A DNA stretch of 64,000 nucleotides from Paenibacillus luteus (GCF_006542765.1 NZ_SKCD01000044.1:186001-250000), one strand, 5' to 3'; counted from the stretch's first letter, positions 52,290 through 62,399 are shown. Numbers and translations: made by a program. The notes: generated by a model from the sequence alone, not told the origin.

Positions 52290-53819
52290 ATGGACAGAAA
52301 GAAAGCATGGCTTGGTTGGTTTACAGCTATTTTGGCAATAACCGTCATTATTTCAGGCTGCGGAGGCAAAAATAATGCAGCTAACAATGGCGCCGCAGGC
52401 GGAGAATCAGGGCAGGGGCCGACGGACATTAGCGTACTGACGATTTATTACCAGAAGGAGCCGCCAGCCCAAGACAATCGGATTTTGAAGGAAGTCGAGA
52501 AGCGTACGAATACGAAGCTGGACATCACATGGGTGACGCCGAACAACTTCAATGAGAAGGTCAACGTGACGCTCGCTTCCGGCAAGCTTCCAGACCTGAT
52601 GCTTGTCACCGATACAAGCAACGCCGCTTTTCAGAACATGGCTAAGCAAGGCGCGTTTTGGGATTTGAGCGAAATGATTAAGGAATACCCGAACTTAATG
52701 AAATTTCCTGATATAACGTTCACGAACAATTTGGTTGAGGGCAAGCTTTACGGGGTGCCGCGGGTAAGACCGACCGAAGGCAACGCCCAGCCGTTGATCC
52801 GAACGGATTGGCTGCAAAAGCTGAACCTTGAGGTGCCAACGACAATGGATGAGCTGTATACCGTAATGAAAGCGTTCAAGGAAAATGCACCTGATGGGCA
52901 AAAGGATACAGTAGGCTTATCTGGCTATGTCAACCAATCGGATATGGGCCAATTCACCTTTATTCAGGAAGCGTTCACAGGCACGGGCGGTAAATATAAA
53001 GTAGTGGACGGCAAGCTTGTTGATACCACCTTTGATCCTTCTATGAAGCAATCGCTGGAATGGCTGCAAAGTGCCTATAATGACGGTTTGATTCCTAAGG
53101 ATTTTGCGCTGCTTAAGCATGATCAGGCGAAGGATATGGTTTACGCGGGCAAAGCAGGCATTTTCCCGGATAAGCCGAACCAAATTCCGATGATGGTGAA
53201 AGAGCTTCAGGCAGCGGGCAAAGCTGACGCGGATCTGGAATGGACGCCATATTTGGAAAGCGCTAACGGAAAATACGCCTCTAAAGGCACGGGCCACTTT
53301 GGGATGTTCGTGATTTCCAAGAGCGTTAAGGAAGATAAAGTGAAAAAGCTGCTGGCGTTTCTTGATTACGGCGCGTCGGATGAAGGCCATGAATTGGCGG
53401 CTTATGGGATGGAAGGCGAGGATTTCACGAAGGATGGCGACAACTATGTGCTGACAGAAGCAGCTTCCAAGGATCTCAGCTTCCAGTTTATGCAAAACTT
53501 TTTTATGAAATACGATAAATACGGTAATTTGGGCACAGGCCTTTCAGCAGAAAAGCTTGAGCATGAGCGTGCACTGATTGATCAAGCGGCTGACGCGAGC
53601 GTATCCAATCCTTCATCTGGGTTAATTACGGAGACGGGGTCCAAGCTGGGCAGCGATTATGACAAAAAAATTCAGGATTTGAAAACGAAAATTATAATGG
53701 GCAAAGCAAGCTTAGAGGATTGGGATGCGCTTGTGGCAGAGCTTCAGGCCGATCAAACCTACCAAAAAATAATTTCGGAAATGAATGAGGCTTACGAAGC
53801 GAGAAACAGCGCCAAATAA
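52290..53819 (+). CDS. Extracellular solute-binding lipoprotein, second sugar transporter
   Basis: 509-residue lipoprotein with lipobox IISGC. The binding-protein body contains NFNEKVNVTLASGKLPDLMLVTD, ANNLVEGKLYGVPRV-like sequence and a C-terminal region ending in YQKIISEMNEAYEAR. It binds an oligosaccharide for the two preceding permeases. AGGGAGG precedes the ATG. A GH2 enzyme in the same operon suggests a beta-linked, possibly uronic acid-containing, sugar. Confidence 0.92.
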   Translation: MDRKKAWLGWFTAILAITVIISGCGGKNNAANNGAAGGESGQGPTDISVLTIYYQKEPPAQDNRILKEVEKRTNTKLDITWVTPNNFNEKVNVTLASGKLPDLMLVTDTSNAAFQNMAKQGAFWDLSEMIKEYPNLMKFPDITFTNNLVEGKLYGVPRVRPTEGNAQPLIRTDWLQKLNLEVPTTMDELYTVMKAFKENAPDGQKDTVGLSGYVNQSDMGQFTFIQEAFTGTGGKYKVVDGKLVDTTFDPSMKQSLEWLQSAYNDGLIPKDFALLKHDQAKDMVYAGKAGIFPDKPNQIPMMVKELQAAGKADADLEWTPYLESANGKYASKGTGHFGMFVISKSVKEDKVKKLLAFLDYGASDEGHELAAYGMEGEDFTKDGDNYVLTEAASKDLSFQFMQNFFMKYDKYGNLGTGLSAEKLEHERALIDQAADASVSNPSSGLITETGSKLGSDYDKKIQDLKTKIIMGKASLEDWDALVAELQADQTYQKIISEMNEAYEARNSAK

Positions 53820-53859
53820 ATAAGCTCCCCCTCATCATCTCTTAGGAGAAGGTGGGGGT

Positions 53860-56244
53860 ATGCTGGCTTCCGGTCGTTTCTCCGCTAAATCGCTGGTGTT
53901 CGGGGGGATTGGATTGAGACAGAAATGGCCGATATGGCCTAAAACAGGGATGCTGCGAGGAGAATACTTCAGGAGGAGCCTGGTGCTCGTGCTTATCATT
54001 ACAAGTATTCCTTCCTTTATCATCGCAGTGAGCAATTATATCATTGGCGTGAATCAAATTGAGAAGCAGGTGTTTAAAACCCATACGCTGCGCATTGAGC
54101 AGTTCTCCGATATGATGAACAGCCAGTTTGACCAAATTTCGATGCTCATGAGCAGATGGTCTAACAATCCCATGTTCGGCTCGTATCTGGAGAATTACAG
54201 TTTTCTGAACCATATCAACGAGACTCAGGAGCTTATGCAAACCATGACCGTTGTTGGCGGATCCAGCTTATTGGTTAACGACGCCTACTTATTTCTAAAT
54301 GGACAGCAAGCCCTGTTGTCCGCAGACGGAATCGAATATTTGAATGCTGCTCTTATAAAGGATTATCAAGCGAGCCTGAACAACAACACAGGCCTATTCT
54401 TGTCCTATCGCCTGCCGATTAACAATAAAGGGAACGAGTCGCCTGTCTCGATTATTTTCAAGCTGCCATGGCACTCACAGCATCCGTTTGGCGCTTTCGT
54501 CCTGACGATCAGCCCAGCTGAAATCAAAAGAAATATTGCCTACTTGCAGGCCGGTGAGAAGGGGACGTCGTTTTTGCTTCAAAGCTCTGGTGAATTTGTG
54601 CTGGAGCCGTCTGCGGGCGAGGCTGAATTATCTGCGGAGCTAAGGCAATATTTGAAGGCTAATCAGTCGAATAACCTCAACTTCGATAGTTTCCCGTTCA
54701 AATGGAAGAGAGACACCTATCTAGTATCGCTGGGCCATGTTGATCTTGCAGGCTGGACTTATGTCACGGCAACTCCGTTATCTGAACTGACCAAGCCCGT
54801 AGCAGTTTCTTCGAAATGGATTTTGATTTGCAGCTTGGCTGGTTTGTTCATTGCTTTGCTGCTGTCGTGGTACGCCTCGCTTCGGCTATACAAGCCAATT
54901 GGTCGTTTAGTTACGCTTCTTGGCGCGGACCGGAGCAGCAGCCATACTGTGGTTCAACATGAGATGGAGTTTATTGAGCAAAAATGGATGACGGTGATGA
55001 ACGAATCGAGAACGTTAAAGGAACGGCTGCAGCAAGCCGTTCCTTCCTTGCGGGAGGGGTTCCTGCTGCAGCTCGTTCAAGGACATTTGTATGCCAGCAA
55101 TGAAGCCAGCTTAAGACAGCGAATGGAGAGCTTGGGGTGGAAGACCGAACACCGCCAGTTTTCGCTTCTGCTTATTCAGCTGTCCGGACTGAGTGAAAGC
55201 GAATCGCGCTTTAAAGAGGATGATCGGCAGCTTATTTCGTTTGCGGCAGGCAATATCTCGGAAGAGCTGGCGGCTAACCGCCAAATCGAGGCTCATCTCA
55301 TCAACTTTCAGGATATGTCGGTCGGTTTATTATGTGCCGCTGATCTTAGCAGCAGTGCCAAGGAGCGGAGAGAACAGCTGCAAGGCTTGTCTCAGGAGCT
55401 TGTTACCACCTTGTCTGGTGTGCTGCGACTGCATGTGACCATCATCATCTGCAGATGGACAGAGCAAATCGGAGCGATTCCGGAATTATTGGAGCAAACC
55501 CGGCATGCGATCAGCTACCGTGAGCTTCAGGAAATACATCAGATTATTGATATGGAAGATATTAATCCGATGCAAGCCTACCAAATTCAATATCCATTTG
55601 TGGAGGAGAAGGAGCTGCTTCATGCTATGCGCCTCGGGTTCGCGGAGGAAACCGAGCTGCGATTTACGGAATATATGGCTGAGCTTGAACGAATGAGCAT
55701 GCGGGAAATGCCCGTTCGCCAAGCATTGCTTCAATTGCTCGGCAGCGTGCGCCATATGCTCATTGAGCTGGGCTTTGTACAGCATCCCTTGTTCAAAGAA
55801 GGAAATGTGTATGGCGATTTGCTGGGACTTCCCGATATAACAGCGATGCGGCTATGGTTTCGAGAGAAAATTATTGCCCCTTATCTGGAAGAGTTTAATA
55901 AAGCCCAAAATATCGGTGCAAGAAGAATTGTGGAAGAAGCTGCTTTGCTGCTGAGCAAGGAATATATGAAGGATCTATCGTTGGAGGAATGTGCGGAGCG
56001 CTGCCGAACGAGCCCGTATATGCTGAGCAGATCCTTTAAGCAGGTAACGGGAGTCAATTATGTAGACTACATCATGACGCTCAGAATTGATAAAGCCAAG
56101 GAACTGATAGCTTCAACGCCAATGAAGATTAGTGAAATCGCGGAAAGCGTTGGCTATCAGCATTCGTATTTTAACAAAATTTTCAAAGGCGAGACCGGTA
56201 TGACACCAACGGAATACCGAAAAGCATTCAACAGATATCATTAG
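53860..56244 (+). CDS. Membrane AraC-type regulator, second system
   Basis: 794-residue one-component sensor: membrane helix about 42-65 (LVLVLIITSIPSFIIAVSNYII), extracellular Cache-like domain (about 66-315), second membrane helix (about 320-345), then C-terminal AraC double helix-turn-helix (about 690-790, LSLEECAERCRTSPYMLSRSFKQ and ISEIAESVGYQHSYFNKIFKGETGMTPTEYR). Start 53860 follows AGGAGAAGGTGGGGG; internal TTG 53914 and ATG 53950 are alternatives that would shorten the cytoplasmic tail. It lies inside the operon, between transporter and enzyme genes, so it would be co-expressed with what it controls. Confidence 0.9.
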   Translation: MLASGRFSAKSLVFGGIGLRQKWPIWPKTGMLRGEYFRRSLVLVLIITSIPSFIIAVSNYIIGVNQIEKQVFKTHTLRIEQFSDMMNSQFDQISMLMSRWSNNPMFGSYLENYSFLNHINETQELMQTMTVVGGSSLLVNDAYLFLNGQQALLSADGIEYLNAALIKDYQASLNNNTGLFLSYRLPINNKGNESPVSIIFKLPWHSQHPFGAFVLTISPAEIKRNIAYLQAGEKGTSFLLQSSGEFVLEPSAGEAELSAELRQYLKANQSNNLNFDSFPFKWKRDTYLVSLGHVDLAGWTYVTATPLSELTKPVAVSSKWILICSLAGLFIALLLSWYASLRLYKPIGRLVTLLGADRSSSHTVVQHEMEFIEQKWMTVMNESRTLKERLQQAVPSLREGFLLQLVQGHLYASNEASLRQRMESLGWKTEHRQFSLLLIQLSGLSESESRFKEDDRQLISFAAGNISEELAANRQIEAHLINFQDMSVGLLCAADLSSSAKERREQLQGLSQELVTTLSGVLRLHVTIIICRWTEQIGAIPELLEQTRHAISYRELQEIHQIIDMEDINPMQAYQIQYPFVEEKELLHAMRLGFAEETELRFTEYMAELERMSMREMPVRQALLQLLGSVRHMLIELGFVQHPLFKEGNVYGDLLGLPDITAMRLWFREKIIAPYLEEFNKAQNIGARRIVEEAALLLSKEYMKDLSLEECAERCRTSPYMLSRSFKQVTGVNYVDYIMTLRIDKAKELIASTPMKISEIAESVGYQHSYFNKIFKGETGMTPTEYRKAFNRYH

Positions 56245-56255
56245 GAGGAAAATAG

Positions 56256-57953
56256 ATGACCCGATTGTTTCAAACGAATGAGCTTCGAAAGGTAACTTTG
56301 CTGGATGGCATGTGGGATTTCACGCCGGTTGATGCCAATGATGTAAACCTTGGGCAGCTCAGCTACGCCTATAAGCTTGCGGTTCCTGGCTGCTGGGAGA
56401 TGCATCCTGAATTATTGACGTATAGGGGAAGCGGGGCTTATAGGAAACGGGTAACGATCAAAGAGAAAACCTCCCTACGATTCGTATTTAAAGGGGTGAG
56501 CCATACAGCCAAAGTTTATTTTGACGGTAAGCTTATCACAGAGCATTACAATGCCTATACGGCATTCGATGCGATCGTGGATGAAGCGGAAGCGGGGGAG
56601 CATGAGCTTATCGTGCTTGCGGACAACAGCTTTGGCGAATTTTCAGCCTTGCATATTCCAAACGATTATTACACGTATGGCGGCATTAACCGGCCTGTTT
56701 CAATGGAGGAAGTGAAATCGCTGTTCATTGAGCGGCTAGCTTTTACGCCAGTTTGGGAAAACGGTGGCTGGAGGGGCATCGTTCAAGCCTATGTTCGCAA
56801 TATTGGCGTGGAAGAGCAGGTTTATCGCCTTTCTTTTGAGCTAGGCGGGAAGGTTATGGATCTGGGAGAAGGGCGTGCAGCGGCTGGGAACAATTCGGTT
56901 AGCGATGCAACCTTTGACTTTTCTGAAGCTGAGGCTTGGTCGCCGGAAAACCCCGTGTTGTACATGCTAAAAGCAAGGCTCCTAGTGGATAATGCGAATG
57001 TGGACGATTTAATTGAACGTGTGGGCTTCCGAGCCGTGACCACGAAGGATGGGAAAATTCAGCTGAACGGACAGGAAATCGTTTTTAAAGGCGTTAACCG
57101 TCATGAGGACCATCCCATGGTCGGCTCCGCGATTCCGCTTCAACTGATGGCGGTAGATGCCGATTTGATCACCGATATGGGCTGCAACTCGGTACGTACA
57201 AGCCATTATCCTAATGACGAGCTGTTTCTTGATTTGTGTGACGAGAGAGGCATTTTGGTGTGGGAAGAGAACCATGCGCGGGGACTAAGTTTGGAGCAGA
57301 TGCGCAATCCTAATTTCCGCTGGCAGTGCGAGCAGGTGAACCGTGAGATGGTGGAGCAGCATTATAATCATCCGTCCATCGTAATCTGGGCGATTCTCAA
57401 TGAATGTGCCAGTGATACGGCAGAAGGCCGGGAGATGTACAAGGAGCAGCTGGAGCAGATTCGGGCGCTTGATGCGAGCCGCCCGTTGACCTTCGCTTCC
57501 CACCATCGTGCAAAGGAGCTTTGCTTCGATTTGGCGGACATCGTCTCTTTTAATTTGTATCCCGGCTGGTACGGGGACGAGGACCCGGGCGAGCTGTGCG
57601 ATCTGGCACGTGGATGGGCAGACGCTATCGGCGGATTAGGCAAACCGATGATTATGAGCGAGTTCGGGGGCGATGGCTATTATGGGCATCGAGATCCCAG
57701 CCGGGTGCGGGGTACGGAGGAGCGGCAAGCCGATATTATCGAGGCCAACCTGTCCGCTTATACGTCGAGGCCGTTCATATCCGGCATGTTCATCTGGCAA
57801 TATTGCGATTGCAGAGTGACGGAAGGCACGGATTGGCTCATTACAAGAGCAGGAACTCAGAACAGCAAAGGGATCGTTGACCGCTATCGCAGGCCAAAGC
57901 TCGCTTATTCAGTTGTGCAGCGCTATTTCAAAGCTGATGCAAAGCAGAATTAG
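56256..57953 (+). CDS. Glycoside hydrolase family 2 enzyme (beta-glucuronidase/beta-galactosidase-like)
   Basis: 565-residue cytosolic GH2, compact like bacterial beta-glucuronidases. Jelly roll about 10-170 (AYRKRVTIKEKTSLRFVFKGVSHTAKVYFDGKLI), barrel about 270-560. Acid/base Glu in AILNECAS (about 382), nucleophile Glu in IMSEFGGDG (about 469), the conserved GVNRHEDHP and NSVRTSHYPN. The tail GIVDRYRRPKLAYSVV recalls E. coli glucuronidase. AGGAGG precedes the ATG; it is 11 bases after the AraC gene. It is last in the operon and ends at a terminator. Confidence 0.9.
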   Translation: MTRLFQTNELRKVTLLDGMWDFTPVDANDVNLGQLSYAYKLAVPGCWEMHPELLTYRGSGAYRKRVTIKEKTSLRFVFKGVSHTAKVYFDGKLITEHYNAYTAFDAIVDEAEAGEHELIVLADNSFGEFSALHIPNDYYTYGGINRPVSMEEVKSLFIERLAFTPVWENGGWRGIVQAYVRNIGVEEQVYRLSFELGGKVMDLGEGRAAAGNNSVSDATFDFSEAEAWSPENPVLYMLKARLLVDNANVDDLIERVGFRAVTTKDGKIQLNGQEIVFKGVNRHEDHPMVGSAIPLQLMAVDADLITDMGCNSVRTSHYPNDELFLDLCDERGILVWEENHARGLSLEQMRNPNFRWQCEQVNREMVEQHYNHPSIVIWAILNECASDTAEGREMYKEQLEQIRALDASRPLTFASHHRAKELCFDLADIVSFNLYPGWYGDEDPGELCDLARGWADAIGGLGKPMIMSEFGGDGYYGHRDPSRVRGTEERQADIIEANLSAYTSRPFISGMFIWQYCDCRVTEGTDWLITRAGTQNSKGIVDRYRRPKLAYSVVQRYFKADAKQN

Positions 57954-58019
57954 CGCTTATTATCGTTGAGATAGAGTATGCAGCAGTAAGCAGGCTGGAA
58001 CAACGTTTTTATACCGAGA

Positions 58020-58050
58020 GGTCAATCAGATGATTCTGGTTGATCTTTTT
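58020..58050 (+). terminator. Terminator of the second sugar operon
   Basis: GGTCAATCAGA pairs with TTCTGGTTGATC (two GU pairs) followed by TTTTTT. Confidence 0.8.
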
Positions 58051-58266
58051 TGTTATTAGAATTGCTGAAATGAACATACTAAAAATTAATTCCGTTTTTT
58101 GGACGAATGGAGTTTTTTTGATTTTATAGGCGAGATGTGGTACAAAAGCTTGCGTATTGGGTAGTAAATTGCAGTAACGGTGCACATCCAAATGGTTGTA
58201 TGGTATTATAGTACTAACGATAAAACAAGCCTGAAGCAAAGCTGCCATAATGAAGGAGTTTTTATT
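58051..58266. other. Intergenic region before the squalene/phytoene synthase-like gene
   Basis: AT-rich, no gene seen. It probably carries the promoter of the next gene; I could not fix a convincing -35/-10 pair. Confidence 0.4.
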
Positions 58267-59058
58267 TTGAATGATGCGATGATCATGTTGAAGAAAACGA
58301 GCCGTACTTTCTATATTCCCATTAACCGGTTAAAAGAAGGGTTAAAAGAAGCAGTAGCGGCTGCCTATTTATGTATGCGTGCCATTGATGAAATTGAAGA
58401 TCATGAAACGCTGTCAGACGATTTGAAGGTGGAGCTTCTGCTTGGTGTTCACGAGGCATTCCAGTCTTCAGATGTGATTGGAAATTCACGTAAACTCCTT
58501 GCTCCTTACGCAGGTGTGCTGCCGGATGTTACGATGAGAATTGACGAATGGGCGCAACTTTGTCCTCCAACGGTGAATGAGGTCGTATATCGCAATACGG
58601 CAAAGATGTCGAAGCAGATGGGCGAATGGGTACACGCAGGATGGAACATCCATACGGAAGAGGACTTGGACAATTATACCTACAGCGTAGCTGGCATGGT
58701 TGGAGAAATGCTCTCTGAAATATGGCTATGGTATGATGGCACGAAATCGGATATGGTGAAAGCGGTAGCGTTTGGCAGAGGGCTGCAAGCTGTCAATATA
58801 TTACGAAATCGCAAAGAGGATCTAGAACGTGGCGTCGACTTTTTTCCGGATGGCTGGGGTCCGAAGGAAATGATGAAGTATACGCGCCGAAACCTGAAAA
58901 TTGCTGATGAATATATTAAGGACCTAAAGGGCGGACCTGCTCTGGATTTTTGCAAAATACCGTTGACGCTCGCACATGCTACTGTTAATCTGATTGCTGC
59001 AGGCGGAAATAAGCTTACAAGAGATGCAGTAATGAAGCTTGTCGGCAGCATTAATTAA
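58267..59058 (+). CDS. Squalene/phytoene synthase family protein
   Basis: 263-residue head-to-head prenyl synthase-like protein, cytosolic or membrane-surface. First aspartate-rich motif at about 41-45 (MRAIDEIEDHET). The second, usually NILRDxxED, is here NILRNRKEDLERGVDFFPDGW (about 176), with Asn replacing the first Asp. The frame is open from 58180, but TTG 58267 with GAAGGAG 8 bases ahead is the better start (LNDAMIML). No hopanoid or carotenoid genes are near, so its product (squalene-like, C30 carotenoid precursor or other) is open. It is convergent with mprF. Confidence 0.85.
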   Translation: MNDAMIMLKKTSRTFYIPINRLKEGLKEAVAAAYLCMRAIDEIEDHETLSDDLKVELLLGVHEAFQSSDVIGNSRKLLAPYAGVLPDVTMRIDEWAQLCPPTVNEVVYRNTAKMSKQMGEWVHAGWNIHTEEDLDNYTYSVAGMVGEMLSEIWLWYDGTKSDMVKAVAFGRGLQAVNILRNRKEDLERGVDFFPDGWGPKEMMKYTRRNLKIADEYIKDLKGGPALDFCKIPLTLAHATVNLIAAGGNKLTRDAVMKLVGSIN

Positions 59059-59076
59059 ATAGCAGTGGAACTAAAA

Positions 59077-59104
59077 AAACGCAAAGCCCATGGGCTTTGC
59101 GTTT
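59077..59104. terminator. Bidirectional terminator between synthase gene and mprF
   Basis: Perfect 28-bp palindrome (AAACGCAAAGCCCA against TGGGCTTTGCGTTT) in the convergent gap. It overlaps the mprF stop codon by a couple of bases. Confidence 0.85.
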
Positions 59105-61751
59105 ATTTGCTTTTACTTGGATGACGGGCGATTAGCCGAACGAGCTCTACGAGCAATAGAGGCAACGATGTGGAGGAGGGGTACGCGAGATAACGAGGCT
59201 CCCACGCAGGCGAGAACTTTTCTTTGTACCTTCGCAGTCCAACAAAGCCATACCAGCTTCCTCCGTATTGGAACAAGATTCGGGCGAGCTTTTCCTCTTT
59301 TATCGCTTTTTGCGTTTGCCCTACGCTCGAGAGCGGGGCCATTCCCAAATTGAATCGGCTGTAGCCCTCTGACTTAGCCCATTCCAATAAGCAAATGAAC
59401 AACTGGTCCATCGTACCGTTTGGCGTATCTTTTAAATATCGCATTAAATCAACAGACATAGTGGCGTTATCATAGCCAGGCGCGAGCGAAGCGAAAGCGA
59501 CAATGTCATCATCTGGTTGGATGAGCAGTGCAATCGGCGCTTGCTGCAGATAGCTTTCCTCAAACCAGCCGAGGGAATAGCCTTTTTCTTTTTTGCCTCC
59601 AAGCCACTGGCTTGAAATGTTGGCGAGTCTCTTCATCAACGCTTCCGAATGCGGAGGATGGGTAACTTTAAAGCGGAAGCCTTCTCGTTCAAATCGGTTT
59701 TTGACCGTTCGCAGGTTACCATTTGATTTTCCAGCAAGTGTGAAGCTCTCTAATGGAACCAAGGCTTCCTCTCCGAGCTTAAAGAAGCGGAAACCATTCT
59801 CATGGTAAATCGGCAAATAGTCAGGTGCTGCCTGATAGAAAACAACCTCTAGCGCAAAGCGGTCCGCATATTGCTGGAATTGCTGAATTGCAGAGCTGAC
59901 AAGGCTCTTTGCACCAATAGGATCGCCCAGCACAACCAGCTTGTTTCTAATTTTGGCATAGGGAATCAATACACGGTCGTCTACTGCCCAGAAGAAGCTT
60001 TTATCTCCCGTATAAAGCATATGTGTGAGTAAATTTCCTTGCTCCTTCTCCAAAAAGGCAGCTAATTTTTCTTGATCCTGTCGACTGGCCCCGTTCATAT
60101 CAAGCGGCTTCGGCCGGAACACATACAACAGGGAGAGCATAAGCCAAGCGACTAAAAGTCCAAATATAGCGACAATCGTATGCTGGCTTGGCTCAAGCAG
60201 CCATTCCTTGTTCGCTTTCGGAGGCAAATGCTTCATAAATGCAGGGTGGATCAGTGAACCGATAACGGAATAGCCATAAACAATCAGAAGCGTAATAATT
60301 CCCCAGCCTAGGGCGCTCCATTTGCCAAGCGGGATGGCAACGCGGTAGAAACGATGCCTCGAAACCCATAGCAGCAGCGCGACAAGAAGAAGAAAGATCG
60401 CTTCTTCGTAATCAAATGCCTTCGCCAAGGTGAATAGCGCGCCGGAGCAAAGCAGCAGCAGCGCCCAGTAATATGCCCGTTTGACTCTGAGTGAAATTCC
60501 ACGCGACAGTACGATGAGCATGATGCCGATAATAACGCTAAGCTGATGGGATAATCTCATAATCGGCAGCGATAACAGTTCTTCCGTAAAATGAATCCGG
60601 TAAAGCATGCCCGGCGTTGCGGCGGATAGCAGCAGGATGATGCCGCTAGCAAATACTAGCTTGCCCAGTGACCATGCGCCAACCTCGCCAATTAATTTAA
60701 ATTGCCCTGGCCACCGCCATATTATCTGCCACAGATTGAGAGCACGTTCCATGGTGCTTCCTTCGGATGGGTCGGAGCGCTTCCGGTAGATTGGGAATTC
60801 GAAAGCCGCCAGCATGAGACCGATCAACCAGGGGATGATGTAATACAGCAGCCGAAAAAGAACGAGAATAACGGCGCATTTCTCAGGGGGATAACCAAGC
60901 AGCTGCAGGCCAAGAATGGCCGTCAGATCAAATCCGCCAATCCCGCCTGGCGCCAGGCTGACAATGCCGGCAATAGCGGCTATCGTATAAATGCCAATGG
61001 CGTGAGTGAATGAAAGTCCGGGAACAATCATCTCGCCAATGAGCCAGAAAGCCAATCCTGCAAAAAACCACTCCAAGAAGGAAGCGCCAATCGATGCGGC
61101 TGTGATTCGCCAGTTCAGCTGGCCTTGATTTCGGTTAAACCATTTTGAGAACAAGGTTGTCCGCTGAATGAGCAGAAACAGTGGCAAATAAAGAGCAACC
61201 CCCCACGTTGCGTAAGCCAGCCAAGGATGTTCCTGTAGCAAAGGCTTGATTGGAAAAATGCCCACGATGCTCAGCCACGCGAGTACGGATAAACCGGTAA
61301 ACGTAATCGTAGATAAAAATGCTACAGATGCAGCAATACTGTTCATGGGGATATTGCGATTCCGATACAGAATCGTTCGCAGCCCAGCTCCGGTCAGTCC
61401 AGCAAACCCAATCAGATTGTTGGACGTATTCGCAATCCAGCCATAACGAAACGTATCCCATACGCCAATTGAAAAATGAAACTGCTTTCGGATTAAGAAA
61501 TCATATGTATTCATAATGGATACAGCGAAAAAGGAGATGCCAAGCATAGTTAATACGGTTTTTGGAGACATGTGATGCAAATAATGCAGGGTAGTTCCCC
61601 AATCGATAGCCTTGAATTCTTTCTGGCCTTCCCAATACACCAGAGCGAATATGGCAAAGGGCAGCAGTATCCTGAGCAATTTGGCACGATAGAGGATGGA
61701 AAGAAACTTGATGAGCTGCAGCTTTTGCGCGAATTCTTGTAACCAATTCAT
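59103..61751 (-). CDS. mprF: Bifunctional lysylphosphatidylglycerol flippase/synthetase MprF
   Basis: 882-residue membrane protein. N-terminal flippase part with about 14 helices (about 20-560; includes SLAPGGIGGFDLTAILGLQLLG), then a cytosolic aminoacyl-phosphatidylglycerol synthase domain (DUF2156, about 580-870) with KNRFEREGFRFKVTHPP and YSRFNLGMAPLSSVG. It adds lysine or alanine to phosphatidylglycerol and moves it outward, lowering surface charge and giving resistance to cationic peptides. AGGGG precedes the ATG. Full length, single gene. Confidence 0.93.
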   Translation of the reverse strand: MNWLQEFAQKLQLIKFLSILYRAKLLRILLPFAIFALVYWEGQKEFKAIDWGTTLHYLHHMSPKTVLTMLGISFFAVSIMNTYDFLIRKQFHFSIGVWDTFRYGWIANTSNNLIGFAGLTGAGLRTILYRNRNIPMNSIAASVAFLSTITFTGLSVLAWLSIVGIFPIKPLLQEHPWLAYATWGVALYLPLFLLIQRTTLFSKWFNRNQGQLNWRITAASIGASFLEWFFAGLAFWLIGEMIVPGLSFTHAIGIYTIAAIAGIVSLAPGGIGGFDLTAILGLQLLGYPPEKCAVILVLFRLLYYIIPWLIGLMLAAFEFPIYRKRSDPSEGSTMERALNLWQIIWRWPGQFKLIGEVGAWSLGKLVFASGIILLLSAATPGMLYRIHFTEELLSLPIMRLSHQLSVIIGIMLIVLSRGISLRVKRAYYWALLLLCSGALFTLAKAFDYEEAIFLLLVALLLWVSRHRFYRVAIPLGKWSALGWGIITLLIVYGYSVIGSLIHPAFMKHLPPKANKEWLLEPSQHTIVAIFGLLVAWLMLSLLYVFRPKPLDMNGASRQDQEKLAAFLEKEQGNLLTHMLYTGDKSFFWAVDDRVLIPYAKIRNKLVVLGDPIGAKSLVSSAIQQFQQYADRFALEVVFYQAAPDYLPIYHENGFRFFKLGEEALVPLESFTLAGKSNGNLRTVKNRFEREGFRFKVTHPPHSEALMKRLANISSQWLGGKKEKGYSLGWFEESYLQQAPIALLIQPDDDIVAFASLAPGYDNATMSVDLMRYLKDTPNGTMDQLFICLLEWAKSEGYSRFNLGMAPLSSVGQTQKAIKEEKLARILFQYGGSWYGFVGLRRYKEKFSPAWEPRYLAYPSSTSLPLLLVELVRLIARHPSKSK

Positions 61752-61947
61752 GGTAGGACCCCTTGTAGGTGGAATGACTCTTCTTTGTTATTTTGACAGG
61801 AAGGAATCCTCTTGTACAGTCCGACGATGGAACGAGCTAATCTGGTTCCCGATTCCGTTTATGTATCATCGCATAACAGTCGCTTTAAGAACAACAACAA
61901 GCAGTTTGGCATAGAGCATGAGGACTACAGATAAATAAACGAATAGA

Positions 61948-61989
61948 GGCGGTTTACTCATCTATTATGATGATGTAAACCGCCTTTTT
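61948..61989. terminator. Hairpin between mprF and the small-protein gene
   Basis: GGCGGTTTAC pairs perfectly with GTAAACCGCC, followed on the plus strand by TTTTT. There is no plus-strand gene directly upstream; it may terminate the minus-strand gene at 62036 or an unseen transcript. Confidence 0.6.
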
Positions 61990-62035
61990 ATGCTTGTAAC
62001 AGGAGTAATTTGTAAGATAGAGCCGCTTAGGCTCA

Positions 62036-62272
62036 TTAGGCTTGTACAATATTTTTTCCGGTTATGGAAGACGGGAGCAGAGAATAGACATTTTGCAGCA
62101 GGAGCACCTTTGGGCTAAGCTTGAATTTGGAGCCCATAAACGTGCAGCGGTCATAATTAAACCGCAGGGACGAAATATGAATCGTACAGTTGGTGAAAGA
62201 GCATCCAATGTAATGCGAACCGTCAAAGTATACGTCTTCGTTTTTATATTGTTTGTTTTGAATATATTCCAT
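62036..62272 (-). CDS. Small Cys-paired repeat protein, unknown function
   Basis: 78 residues with a very good RBS (AAGGAGG 10 bases before ATG), so it is probably real. The alternating pattern DVYFDGSHYIGCSFTNCTI followed by RFNYDRCTFMGSKF resembles a short family of widespread small proteins with the FxnCxFxnC-type rhythm, related to pentapeptide-like right-handed coils. No signal peptide. Function unknown. Confidence 0.75.
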   Translation of the reverse strand: MEYIQNKQYKNEDVYFDGSHYIGCSFTNCTIHISSLRFNYDRCTFMGSKFKLSPKVLLLQNVYSLLPSSITGKNIVQA

Positions 62273-62352
62273 TTTGAATTTCCTCCTTCTATTAAAAACA
62301 ATCCTATTAAATGATATGCAGCCAAGTTATTTCTATGTGTATAACCTATTAA

Positions 62353-62399
62353 GAATCATTTGAAACAGGAATGGGGGAAAATGTCCTGTTAAATGATTC
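62353..62399 (-). terminator. Hairpin after the LysR gene
   Basis: GAATCATTT...AACAGGA pairs with TCCTGTT...AATGATTC (a two-base bulge), 100 bases beyond the LysR stop. It is the only obvious structure in the 62273-62498 gap. Confidence 0.55.
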
